Shown: positions 1-10,200 of the stretch, one piece after another | Layout: each line of letters starts with the position of its first letter | How positions within the stretch are numbered: the first letter of the stretch is position 1 | Assembly: GCA_003164155.1 (NCBI GenBank) | Contig: PLSG01000141.1 | Location: forward strand, 1,264 to 16,302 | Source: Parachlamydiaceae bacterium | GTDB taxonomy: Bacteria > Chlamydiota > Chlamydiia > Chlamydiales > Parachlamydiaceae | Length of the DNA: 15,039 nucleotides | Direction of reading: 5' to 3' | Made by a program: the position numbers and the translations under genes | The notes under the pieces: model-generated | What the model was told of the DNA's origin: nothing | The model's database searches: none | What the model saw: only the letters and a program-made list of their open reading frames with translations

Positions 1-2703
1 TCAAATTGGTCGTGGGATCCCGTCGCCAAAGAGTATTTCTGGCATCGCTTTTACTCCAACCAGCCCGATTTGAATTTTAACAGTCCACATGTTCAAAAAC
101 AAGTTTTCCGCGCTTTAGATTTTTGGTTTGAAATGGGAGTCGATGGGCTGCGGCTCGATGCGATCCCCTATCTTTACGAACAAGAGGGAACGAGTAGCGA
201 AAACCTGCCTGCCACCCATGCCTTCATTAAAAAACTAAGAAAGCATGTGGACAGCAAATTTCAAGATAAAGCTCTGATAGCAGAAGCTAACCAATGGCCC
301 GAAGATGCTGTAGCTTACTTTGGAGAGGCTGATGAATGCCATATGGCCTTTAACTTTCCGGTCATGCCGCGTTTATTCATGGCTATCCAAATGGAAGATA
401 AATTCCCCATTGTAGATATCATGGAACAAACTCCCAGCCTGCCAGCTACTTGTCAATGGGTGACGTTTCTAAGAAATCACGATGAGCTCACTCTTGAAAT
501 GGTCTCGGACGAAGAACGAGATTACATGTACCGCATCTACGCCAAAGATCCCAAAGCCCGCCTCAATTTGGGGATCCGCCGCAGGCTGGCCCCGCTACTG
601 GACAACGATCGGGCAAAAATAGAGTTGATGAACGTGCTCTTGCTTTCCCTGCCCGGTACCCCAGTGATTTACTATGGCGATGAAATAGGCATGGGAGATA
701 ATTATTACTTGGGAGACCGCAATGGTGTGCGCACCCCTATGCAATGGACCACTGACCGCAATGCGGGATTTTCTTTAGCTAATCCCCAGCAGCTTTTTCT
801 GCCTACGATCATAGACCCCCCTTATCATTATCTTGTGGTGAATGTCGAAAACCAAGAACACAATCCATCTTCCTTGCTATGGTGGATGAGGCGTATACTG
901 CATATTTACAAAAGCCACAAATCATTTGGCTTGGGCAACTTGGAGATGATCGCTTGCGCCAACTCCAAAGTTCTAGCGTTTACGCGCAGCTTTGAATCCG
1001 AAACAATTTTGGTAATCATCAACTTATCCCGATTTCCACAAGCCGCCGAACTTGACCTCTCCAAATACGCTGGTTCGGTGCCAAAGGTGTTGTTCTACCA
1101 CAACAGCTTTCCAAAAATTGAAAATGCCCCTTACAGCATCACTTTAGGACCTTATATCTATTATTGGCTGGAACTAAATTCTAACCACGTCCATGAAAAA
1201 TTAGCTCAGGAAAAAGCAATCCCCACACTGCAGGTAGAGCGCCATTGGGACAACGTCTTGCGCGTGGATCACAAAGCCCTACTGGAAAGCGAGCTCTTGC
1301 CGCCTTTCTTAATGCGCTCCAGATGGTTTTCCAATAAAGCCTATACTATTGCCAGTACAAATGTCATGGCTATCTTTCCCTTGGGGGAAGCCCAGCTGTG
1401 TCTGATAGAAGTGCGCTATATGGAAACCACGGCTATAGAGACCTATTTTTTGGCCCTTTCGTTCATCCCCCAACCAGAAGCCCATCAGTTTGCGCTCAAT
1501 GCCCCCCAAGGGGTGATTGCAGAGATTTTGGTCGATGGAAAGGCCGGTATTTTGTGCGACAGCTTCTATACAGAAGACTTTAGGCAAACACTGCTTAATT
1601 TAATCATAAACAAAAAGAAAATGCGCGCCGAGGCACATGAACTTACCGGAATTCAGGGAAATTTCTTGAAAATACACCTGAACAAAAAAGGGCAGCCAAA
1701 GACCCAAGCCAATGGTGTAATCCCAGACCCACTCTTGGCGGACTCTAGAGTCGTACAAGCCGAACAAAGCAATTCCTCTTGCTTATACGGCACGCAGCTC
1801 TACCTCAAGCTCTACAGAAGACTGGAGCAAGGGGTGCATGCCGACGTGGAAATGATGCAGTTTCTAAGCGAAAAATGCCATTTCCCCTATACTCCTCCTT
1901 TTGCCGGCACAATTGAATGGCGTCTGCCAAATGGACAGCCCATGTCTTTGGCTGTGCTGGAGGGACAAGTTGCACATGAGGGCACCGGTTGGAACCTGGC
2001 TTTAGATGCTCTTTCGCGTTACTACGAGCAAGTGCAGGCCTTTAAAGGGGCCGACGAAGTTATAGCCAAAATCAAAGGGCAAAATGCATCCACTTATCTG
2101 CCATCATTTAGCGCCCAACTGGAAGAAATGGCTGGCGCGCTCTTTCTCGAAGCCGTCAGAAAACTAGGCCAACGCACAGCTGAGATGCATGTGGCTTTAG
2201 GTTCACAAACATCTAATGCGGCTTTTGAACCTGAAGATTTTTCCCACTCTTTTCAGCGCTCCTTCTATCAATCCATGCGCCACAATGTGCGCACAGTATT
2301 TCAACTTTTTAATCAAAAACTGGCCGATCTTCCCGAAAATGTCATGGGACTTAGCTTGCAGGTAACCCAAAGCGAATCGAAAATCATTGATTTTTTTCAT
2401 CAAATTCTCAATAGAAAGTTTCATGCTTGCCGCATCCGCATCCATGGCGACTTCCACTTGGGGCAGGTCCTATATACAGGTAAGGACTTCCACATTATCG
2501 ATTTTGAAGGGGAACCCTTGCGCTCGATGAACGTGCGCCGCCTCAAACGCTCCCCTCTACAAGACGTAGCTGGTATGCTGCGTTCATTCCACTATGCCGC
2601 GCATCATGTCTTGTTTTCGCATAAATCCATCAGCCCCGGCACTATGCTTAAGTTGGAGCCGTGGGCCGATCTTTGGTATCAATGCACGAGCGCTGTCTTT
2701 TAA
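1..2703 (+). CDS. treS: Trehalose synthase fused to maltokinase (TreS-Mak), 5' partial, ended early by an in-frame TAA
   Basis: The gene enters from the left edge; frame 1 is open from base 1 (WDPVAKEYFWHRFYSNQPDL), so the first ~170 residues of a usual TreS are outside. The GH13 trehalose synthase part interconverts trehalose and maltose. Visible landmarks are the nucleophile Asp (157-159, in GLRLDAIPYL), the acid/base Glu (283-285, in IAEANQWP) and the conserved His-Asp pair (478-483, in LRNHDEL). From about 1270 a maltokinase domain follows, which makes maltose 1-phosphate with ATP: the N-terminal cap (LPPFLMRSRWF), an LYLKLYRR lysine strand, the catalytic HGDFHLGQVL (Asp at 2449-2451) and the metal-binding IDFEGEP (2500-2517). 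Such fusions feed the GlgE glycogen pathway, known in some chlamydiae. The reading frame stops at 2701-2703, although the same frame continues as clear TreS-Mak C-terminus, so the kinase lacks its final helices. Family assignment is near certain; whether the kinase still works is open. Confidence 0.95.
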   Translation, partial: SNWSWDPVAKEYFWHRFYSNQPDLNFNSPHVQKQVFRALDFWFEMGVDGLRLDAIPYLYEQEGTSSENLPATHAFIKKLRKHVDSKFQDKALIAEANQWPEDAVAYFGEADECHMAFNFPVMPRLFMAIQMEDKFPIVDIMEQTPSLPATCQWVTFLRNHDELTLEMVSDEERDYMYRIYAKDPKARLNLGIRRRLAPLLDNDRAKIELMNVLLLSLPGTPVIYYGDEIGMGDNYYLGDRNGVRTPMQWTTDRNAGFSLANPQQLFLPTIIDPPYHYLVVNVENQEHNPSSLLWWMRRILHIYKSHKSFGLGNLEMIACANSKVLAFTRSFESETILVIINLSRFPQAAELDLSKYAGSVPKVLFYHNSFPKIENAPYSITLGPYIYYWLELNSNHVHEKLAQEKAIPTLQVERHWDNVLRVDHKALLESELLPPFLMRSRWFSNKAYTIASTNVMAIFPLGEAQLCLIEVRYMETTAIETYFLALSFIPQPEAHQFALNAPQGVIAEILVDGKAGILCDSFYTEDFRQTLLNLIINKKKMRAEAHELTGIQGNFLKIHLNKKGQPKTQANGVIPDPLLADSRVVQAEQSNSSCLYGTQLYLKLYRRLEQGVHADVEMMQFLSEKCHFPYTPPFAGTIEWRLPNGQPMSLAVLEGQVAHEGTGWNLALDALSRYYEQVQAFKGADEVIAKIKGQNASTYLPSFSAQLEEMAGALFLEAVRKLGQRTAEMHVALGSQTSNAAFEPEDFSHSFQRSFYQSMRHNVRTVFQLFNQKLADLPENVMGLSLQVTQSESKIIDFFHQILNRKFHACRIRIHGDFHLGQVLYTGKDFHIIDFEGEPLRSMNVRRLKRSPLQDVAGMLRSFHYAAHHVLFSHKSISPGTMLKLEPWADLWYQCTSAVF

Positions 2704-2922
2704 GCGGCCTACCATGAAGCCATCCAGCTTTCCCCCTTGCCCCTTATTCCGGCAGATAAAGACGAGAGCGCTTATCTCCTTCAGGCCTTCATTTTTGAAA
2801 AAGTAGTATATGAGCTAGGCTATGAACTCAATGTGCGTCCCGCCTGGATTTCCATCGCCTGCAAGGGGATACTTTATAATATTCAACGCTGGGCCGAAAA
2901 TCCTCTCTCTGCGCTCGAATGA
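2704..2922 (+). pseudogene. Detached C-terminal 72 codons of the treS-maltokinase gene
   Basis: This stretch is in the same frame as the upstream gene, directly after the TAA. It reads AAYHEAIQLSPLPLIPADKD, then the typical maltokinase ending (LLQAFIFEKVVYELGYELNV, followed by RPAWISIACKGIL). No frameshift is needed; changing the one stop codon would restore a continuous protein. The final TGA at 2920-2922 lies inside the first unit of the tandem repeat array (CGAATGAAATTTACAGG), so the last residues, ALE, are repeat-derived and the natural end may have been trimmed by the repeat. No start codon with a convincing ribosome binding site is seen, so separate translation is unlikely. Confidence 0.85.
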
Positions 2923-3546
2923 AATTTACAGGATAAAAAGGATTAAGAACAAAATACAAAACAGCCCTATTCCTTGTTCTTTATCCTTCCCATCTTGTTC
3001 TTAATCCTTGTTATCCTGTAAATTTCATCCTAACGTCAGTCAGAATAATTTTGAGGCTATTCAGCCCCCCCCGCGCCCTGTTGTTTGTCTAGGTTCGGAT
3101 GAAATTTACAGGATAAAAAAGATAAAGGACAGGATGGGGAGGATGAGGAATAGGATAAAAAATACAAAACAGTCCTACCTCTGTTCTTTATCCTCCCCAT
3201 CTTGTTCTTTATCTTTTTTATCCTGCAAATTTCATCCTAACGTCAGTCAGAATAACTTTGAGGCTATTCAGCCCCCCCTGCGCCCTGTTGTTAGTCTAGA
3301 TTAGGATAAAATTTTTACAGGATTAAAAGGATAAAGAAAAAGATGGGAAAGATGAGGAATAGGATAAGAAAAACACAAAACAGCCCTACTCCTGTTCTTT
3401 ATCCCTCCCATCTTGTTCTTAATCCTTTTTATCCTGTAAATTTCATCCTAACGTGAATCAGAATAATGTTGAGGCTATTCAGCCCCCCCCCTGCGCCTTG
3501 TTGTTTGTCTAGGTTCGAATGAAATTTACAGGATAAAAAGGATGCG
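2915..3546. repeat. Tandem array of three complete and one truncated long-hairpin units
   Basis: Units start near 2915, 3095, 3303 and 3515; the ACAGG anchors are at 2928, 3108, 3317 and 3528, giving periods of 180, 209 and 211 bp. Each unit opens with ATGAAATTTACAGGATAAAA and contains its near-exact reverse complement (TTATCCTGTAAATTTCATCC), so it folds into a long stem of A/G-rich against T/C-rich strands. Units 2 and 3 have arms of about 50 bp or more; unit 1 has lost about 30 bp of its left arm. Between hairpins is a shared spacer: TAACGTCAGTCAGAATAA, then GAGGCTATTCAG, a C-tract of 8, 7 or 9, and GTTGTTTGTCTAGGTTCG. The fourth unit breaks off after 32 bp at the transposase fragment. Open frames across the array are repeat-derived and not genes. 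Confidence 0.93.
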
Positions 3547-3726
3547 GTGAGTACTTCTGCATTACTCATCTCAGACCGCCAATCGTCCTTGATATTCAGT
3601 TGATTCAGGATTAATTCACACCAGCAATAGATTGCAATGATTTCGAGTTCCATTTCCGCTCTCTTTGTATTGAAAGTTTAAGTTGAGACTCAAATTTCAA
3701 CACGGAAGAGCCTTTTTTGTCACCTA
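3547..3726 (-). mobile_element. 180-bp insertion-sequence end fragment, copy 1, with the first 36 codons of a transposase
   Basis: It matches 13096-13275 in the same orientation over the full 180 bp with scattered substitutions. On the minus strand it starts TAGGTGACAAAAAAGGCTC, an outer IS end, and then encodes MELEIIAIYCWCELILNQLN followed by IKDDWRSEMSNAEVLT. This resembles the N-terminus of DDE transposases of the IS4/IS982 type (IAIYC..., MSxAEVxT), with the rest missing. It truncates the fourth hairpin unit on one side and the glgX remnant on the other. No target duplication is apparent. Confidence 0.75.
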
Positions 3727-4098
3727 CATACTACTGTGGGGTGAGTTTGGAAGCGACAGCGGAATTCGGCTCAGGAACTCCTTCCGATTTAAGCTGATTT
3801 TTTGCGTAGGGATCTAGCAGCCGTTTGCTTCGGTCAAATTTTTGCATGTTCACAGGATCATTAGTTCCATCTACCCGAAAGGCATAGCAAAGAAGCCAGG
3901 CAGCTGATCGACGCAGATATGCCATACATGCCCCGTCTTGTCAGATAGGGGTATTTCCGCAAGCTCAGTACGAGTATCGTAGTCAAAAAGGCATAATGTC
4001 ACCGAACTGGCGTATTCGGAAACTAGGGCAAAGTTAACGCCTTGGGGCTGTTTTGAAGCGCCATAGGGAAATGGGGTTCCGCGACTTGTTGTAAACAT
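3727..4098 (-). pseudogene. glgX: Remnant of glycogen debranching enzyme (GlgX/isoamylase type), first ~115 codons, frameshifted and truncated
   Basis: On the minus strand from ATG at 4098 the product begins MFTTSRGTPFPYGASKQPQG, followed by VNFALVSEYASSVTLCLFD. This is the typical start of the GlgX/TreX carbohydrate-binding N-terminal domain (GxPxPLGA...GVNFALFS...V.LCLFD). The frame fails near 3890: it runs on as LPGFFAMPFG-stop, while the family sequence continues one frame over as LLCYAFRVDGTNDP and then RLLDPYAK. A one-base loss or two-base gain there explains it. Recognisable homology ends soon after, where the 180-bp transposase fragment begins. A complete enzyme is about 650-700 residues, so the catalytic GH13 barrel is entirely absent. 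It points away from treS-mak and would have belonged to the same alpha-glucan metabolism. Confidence 0.88.
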
Positions 4099-4247
4099 GG
4101 GTGAACCTCTTCTGTAGCGGGGTTGTTATCCTTTTATCTCATCCTGGCTATAAAAGCCAAAACATAGTGTAAAACAAGCTTTTAATTATTGGGTTTTAAG
4201 TCCATTCTGGTATGCTCATAGGGCAAACGACATCCCAAAGGTTGCCT
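4099..4247. promoter_or_regulatory. Divergent intergenic region with the ribosome binding site of the giant gene
   Basis: This gap separates the glgX remnant from the giant gene and should hold the latter's promoter. A TATAAA within a short palindrome (GGCTATAAAAGCC, around 4147-4159) is a possible -10 element, but no well-spaced -35 is visible. AAAGG at 4237-4241, six bases before ATG 4248, is the only Shine-Dalgarno-like sequence and favours that ATG over the in-frame ATG at 4212, which has none. GTTATCCTTTTATCTCATCC (from about 4126) loosely resembles the ends of the upstream hairpin repeats. Confidence 0.4.
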
Positions 4248-7200
4248 ATGTCTACGCCCTTACTAGCCCCAGCGACAACCAGCCATGCAGCCGTTGCCCC
4301 GCACATGGCTAACCTCGTAAAAGAGCGCGATGAAAAAGCTGAAAAGGAACTGCCGTTCAGCCTGCCGCTGAACGAAGATCAGCAGAAGCTTTTACAAAGC
4401 ATAGCCACAAAAAAGTATCCCTTGCCCCCCAAATACAGCACCTGGACGACCTATGGAGAAACGATCGAGCCCCCCACCCTTTCATTTTCAGCTTTAGAGC
4501 TATGCAATCTGCTGAATGCCGAGCTCGCTAAAAAAAACCTGCCCTGCGACGAGATGAGTCCCTTTATTACAGGTGGCGCGGCCAGTCACCTGATGGGAGG
4601 CCCCGGCTATGCCGACGTGGATTTATGCTATTACATAAAAAAAGCCGACTTCATGGCCATAAAGGATGCCGTGATAGCTTCTGTGGCTGCACTTCTAAAA
4701 ATAAAACACGGCCTAGAGCTCTCTTCTGCTGAGCTCCAAGAGATCTATCTGTACCGCAAGAAGCTGTTGCGCGAAAAAAATGACTTGAGCTCCTTTTTTG
4801 GCCTTGGCGGAATAGATATTAAATTCATCTACAGCAAATTGCGGCAAAACGTCTCTACGGCAGATAGCTTCATAGTGGCCCTATTCTCCCCCATAGTTCG
4901 CTGTGTGCAAGCCGGTACCTGGGGAAATGCCGAAGAATTCCATGCCGCCGAAGAAGATCTGAAAAATCGAAAATTTGTAGTAAAATTCCCTCACGGCGCT
5001 GTAGGATTGATCTATCGGATGGCGCACAAGCTCACACAAGGTTTCTCTGTAGATCCCGAAGTCATGGCCATCGCCCTAAAGCAGCTGCAAAGCGATGTAA
5101 AGGCGCGAGGTTTGACAGCCATCACCGAAGATGCCTCTAGGCATACTATCAATCATTATGGGTATGATGGCTTACCAAAGTTCCTCGACCTGCTGAATTT
5201 TATCGCGCTATTGAACAAGCTCCCCCTGGATACGGACAAGCTAGCAGAAAGACACATCTACGTGCATACACTAGCCAAAGCCTGGATCAAAAATTCGGCA
5301 GAACTCGACGTGAATTTTATGTATATTGCCCATTTACTGCATTCTAAAATGGGTATGGGAGAGCATTTTCTGGCATTTATGCGCGGCATGCTCTTATGCC
5401 GCTGGCTTAGGGGAGAAGCAGAAGTTTCCGCTTATGCGCAACCCAAAAGCACACAGCCTAGCATGCATCTATTTATAGCACATGCCACTGGCACGCATAG
5501 CCTATACCTGGAGCATACCCCTGAACGGATCGCCATAGAATTCATCCACTCTTGGTCAGCCATGCACAGGATCTTTTCAACCAAACGCGATATCCACTAT
5601 ATCTCTGGCATGCTGAAAGCATTGTCCTGCCTCCCTTTTACCCCTGAAGGACAAAAAAAATCTTTCAGTCTGTTGTGCACGCATTTTGACGCTCCTCCCC
5701 TAACGTCTCTATGGGAAAAGCAGTTTAAGGGCAAAGACTGCGCCCGCACATTTTACACTTTTACCCGCGAGCATTTGGCTGAAAATCCCATGCTCTTGAC
5801 CGAAACCTCCCATATTCTCCTTAAGCTGGCAAAAATCAACTTGGAACGCCATATCGATGAGCTACTAGCTTTGCGTGAAAAAAGAACTTGTGAGCTCATC
5901 AAAGAGATCATCGCCTGCCTGGAGTGCTTTGTCAATGAGTTGCTTTACAGCGAACAGGCGGCCAAAATGGGAAGGCGCGCAGCCGCGTGGCTGAGCGCCT
6001 TGCATGCAGATAAGCTTAAAGCCGAAGAGAAGGTGCAGGCCAAAGCTGAAGAAAGAAAAGAGGAGGCCCCACAAGCACTTGAAAAACTAGACGCGCGCTT
6101 TACGCCTTCTGCTAAGTTGAGCGAAGATCTTATGCATGCCATCCACTTGCTGCTTGAAAAATCCGTGGAACGGCGCCACACGGCCGCCCTGCCCGCTCTT
6201 TTCCATGTGTCTGTTTTAGCAGAGAGCTTGGGCATATTTTCCCAAGGATCGCAGCGCGGCTTGTTTTTTCCTTTCATTCAGGCGCTTTCCCTTGAGGATA
6301 CATTCCCCGCATGGGCAAATGGACTTTTAAAAAGCGCAGAGGCTTGTGGCATGTTTAAGCATAAACCTACGGCAGCGCAACACCAGATGGCTTTGCTTTC
6401 TTTTTTGAACAAAATAAGCCTGGCCGCTCCACAGCTTATGCCTAGAGCGCATGCCTTATTGCACAATTTATTGGAGTGGTTTGAAGCCAGCACTATATGT
6501 CCCAAAGATTTGCTAGATACAGCTTTGCTGCTCATGCGCCGCTCTATAGAACATGCGCATGAAAGCTCTGAGGAAGATTGCTTGCCTGAGGCTGGCAGAA
6601 GTTGCTTATTTCAGACATTTCTGCGCTTGCATGCGCATAAAGCCGTCCTAGCCAACCTCTCTAATACTGAAACCAATTCCTTGCACGAAACCATTTATGG
6701 CGAAGCGCTCAAAGAAGCCGCAGAGGCAAGCGATAAAGAAGGCATGCGCCTAGCCTACAGGGCTGTGGAACAAATCGTCAACGCCTATCTGCGCAGCTCG
6801 CCTTTTTTCCAAAACCTGTGGGGTATGCTCAACGGCTTACTCCAGCGCCCCTTGAAAAAATCGCGCATTTTCTATGATTTTATCCTCAGGCATATTGAGC
6901 ATCTCCTTTCCAAGCAAGCCCCTCACAGCGATTTCCACCCGCCTTTGCTACACGCCATAGACCGCATAAGCCTTTTTGCCGAAGATCCTCAATATAAAAT
7001 GGTAAGAGATAGCTTCTTAAAAATGGCCTTTACCATCAAGGCGCAGCTATGCCCTAAGCTAGAAACTAAGTGGCATCACGGCGCCCTAGAGAGGTCATTG
7101 AAGCGCATTGCGGATGCCCTGCGCAGCCAAGACCTGGCTCTCCAATTCCCCAAAGTATTTGCCGAATTTGTGAATTTCTACGCTGCCTGGGCAAGTGCCG

Positions 7201-10200
7201 AAGAAACTCCACAGCAAAAAGACCTCTTGGAGCTGCAGAAGCTAGAGCTGCTCGATTTTCAAAGGCAACGCTCGCATATCCTCTATACCTTCATTTCGGT
7301 GATAGGGCGTGTGCATGTAAGCTGGGCGCAAGCATTTTTGCCAGGTGCAGAAGCATATCTGCATAAGGATCATCGATGGAATCTCATTCTATTATTAATC
7401 AAAAAACAGGTGGAATCAGCTGATAAAGAACTTCTTTTGCAAGCTTACGACCTATGCATGGGCAAACAACGCGTGATCACCGACACGTACAAAGCGCTCA
7501 CCGCCACCCAACTTATGCACCTCACCTACGTGGCGGCAGAGCTATTGAAAGCCACCTTCCAATCAGAAGAAGCACTCAAAAGCGTTTCAATAAAATGGGA
7601 ACGCACGGCCGAAATCTTAATTCAAATGCTACAAATGGCCAAAAGCTCCTTAGAACCCGCTAGAGAAACCTTAGAAAGCTTAAAGCTCAAAATGCGCGAA
7701 AGCTTGCTGAGTGCCGCGGCCGCTATTTTGCGCGGAGAGCGTGCGCCGCATTTTGCATGCGCCGAAAAGCTGATTTTTGTGGCCTTGCAAGAAAAGCACC
7801 TTATCCCTTCCGACGTCAAACAGGCCTATCTATCGGCCATATGCGTGGGCAATCGAGTCTGCCAGCGCCACTTAGCCACTTCTTCAGCAGATGCAGACAT
7901 CCTCGGGAGCCTCATCAGGATGATCAAAGTCTTAGTCGGTCTACACCAGGCGGATAAGCAGCCTTTGCCAGACGAAGACTTATCGGCGATTTTCACTGCC
8001 TGTCAAATCTTATCCCAATTGGCAAAGATCCGGCAAAAAGGGGAAGATGGGCATAGGGAACTGCTGTCTGCGCAGACACTATTCACCCTATTTTTAGGCG
8101 AAAAAGAAACCGCTAAAAAGCCTTGGAACAGGGACATCATAGACCTGGCACGCACCTTAGTGGATGCCTTGAGCGACTCTAAAGAAAGCACTAATAGCCT
8201 GCTGGCCCTAAAGATTGGACAAGACATGGCCAGCAGCGACTCCTTTACGACAGATATGTGGAGCGAGGATGCCGAAAGGCTGTTTAATAAGTTAGCGGCT
8301 AAATGCCTGACACCAAAAAAAGGCACCACCAAGTTAACAGCCCAACTGATGGACATATTGGAAAAACTAATGGAAAAAGAGTTTTTGCCGCGCTATAGCA
8401 CAAAGGGGCTCTTAGCGCTCACCCAGGCGCTCATCCAATCTGATCTATCGCACAGTGGGATTAAAACGTGGGATTTGGCTTGGAAAATCTTGCCGTTATC
8501 TCTACCTGCCGCCCCGACAGAACATGCCATGCTAAAGCAAAGCTTATTCCAAGCACTGGATACCCAGATCAAAGAAACGCAAAATGGCAAGCTCGTTCAG
8601 ATGCTGCATAAATGGCATAACACCCAATCAACTTTTGACCCCCAGCTTGATCTCCAACTGATCAAAGGGCTGTGTGCTTTACCCAAGAGTGTGCAAGCGA
8701 AGCTTTTTCCATTGAAGGTTCCTAAAAAAAGCCCAGAGGATTCCGGTGAGAGGCTATCTGCCCAGGCATTGTGCGCCGCATTTTTGAGCGAGACAGAAAA
8801 ATGCAAAATGCCTTGGACTAAGGACATCCTCGAAATGGTCAAGGCCTTGGTGGTGGCTCTCACAGACTCTAAAGAGGAGACTGACCACATGCTGGCCCTG
8901 CAGATAGGTCAAAGCATTGCTTGTGCCGAATTTTTTACCGCGGATATGTGGAACGAGGCAGCCGAAGCGCTGTTTGAAAGTCTAGCTTCTCGATGTCTAG
9001 GGTTGAAAAAAAATGTGTCACAGATCAGGGCCAGGCTTACGGCCATCGCGGAGCAGCTGATGGAAAAAGAGCTCATGCAATGCTATAGCGCCGAAGGCCT
9101 AAGGGCGCTCACTCAAACGCTCATCTCGGCAGATCGCGGGCCAGGTGGGGAGCAACTGTATGAATTGGCCTGGAAAATTCTGCAGACAGCACATCCACAG
9201 CAAACTGAAATGCGCACCAAGCTTCAAGACCTCATCTTCCATGAGCTAAACATACAGATCAGCAAAACTCAAAATTTATCCCTCGTTCAGATGCTGCAAA
9301 AGTGGTACAGCGCACAGCTCACTTTTGATCCTCGGCTTTATATGCAGATAGTGCAGACCTTGACCACCCTTCCCTCACCCGGGCGAGCAGAGCATTACTC
9401 CTTTATAACGCGTGAATTAACCCCTTCGCTAGTATATGAAGGGCATTTTTCCAAAAGGACAGAACTTCACCCTTCTCTATTTTGTACCTTGCTGTACGGA
9501 GAAGTCTGTTTCATTAACTATCTGCAGAAAATGGATGCGGAAAAGTTCACTCTGCCGGATCAAACCAATTCCTTTTTCATTGCTGCCTTTGAGGAAGAAA
9601 AATGGATAAATGAGTTTTTCACGAAAAAACACGCCTCAACCGAAAAACTTGTGCATTTTCCGAAAGACTTGCAAGCCACATTGATCCCATGCCTCAAACA
9701 AATCGCGCAAGCGCTTTTCCAGTTATGTATGACCACCTCTCGCTCCTATTACTTTGAAAGGGCCGTCAAATTCATCCAAGATGACCTGGTAAAGGACTAC
9801 AAAAGTGCCTTTTTGGCTACCTTGCAAATGTTTTGCCGCCTTTCGATAAGCGAAAAAAGGCATTGCATGCGGACTTCGCTGCTCGAACTTTTAGAGACTG
9901 TCGAAGGAAAGGAAGAATTTCTGTTTCTGGCTGAAGACAGCGAAGGCTTAGTCATTTTTGAGTTTCTAATTGCCTTATCTCAGGCTGAGCTGGGCGATTT
10001 CCGATGGGAAGCGGCAGAGAAAGCGCTGATGATTTTCGGAAAATCAAGGCTTCCGTGGATGCTACGCAAAGTAGATAGCGACCCTGCTAAATCAGTCAGT
10101 CGGCCCCCTTCGACCTGCTTTAGAGAGCTTATGCCAAAATTGGAATTGCTAATCTGCCGTTTGATCCCGCTAGTGATTGAGATGGCCGCACCCACGCGCG

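Noticed and set aside
1309..1587. Minus-strand open frame within treS-mak
   Set aside because: It lies antisense to well-conserved maltokinase sequence and has no family resemblance.
3008..3304. 98-codon open frame in the repeat array
   Set aside because: It is read from the tandem hairpin units and repeats its own sequence (KFHPNVSQNNFEAIQPP) once per unit, so it reflects repeat structure and not a gene.
2915..3546. CRISPR-like array
   Set aside because: Units are 180-211 bp with internal inverted repeats and no short identical repeats separated by unique spacers; no cas genes are present.
5945..6277. Minus-strand open frame of 110 codons inside the giant gene
   Set aside because: It is a shadow of the strongly coding plus strand, with low-complexity Ser/Ala content; the same holds for the other antisense frames between 5753 and 11695.
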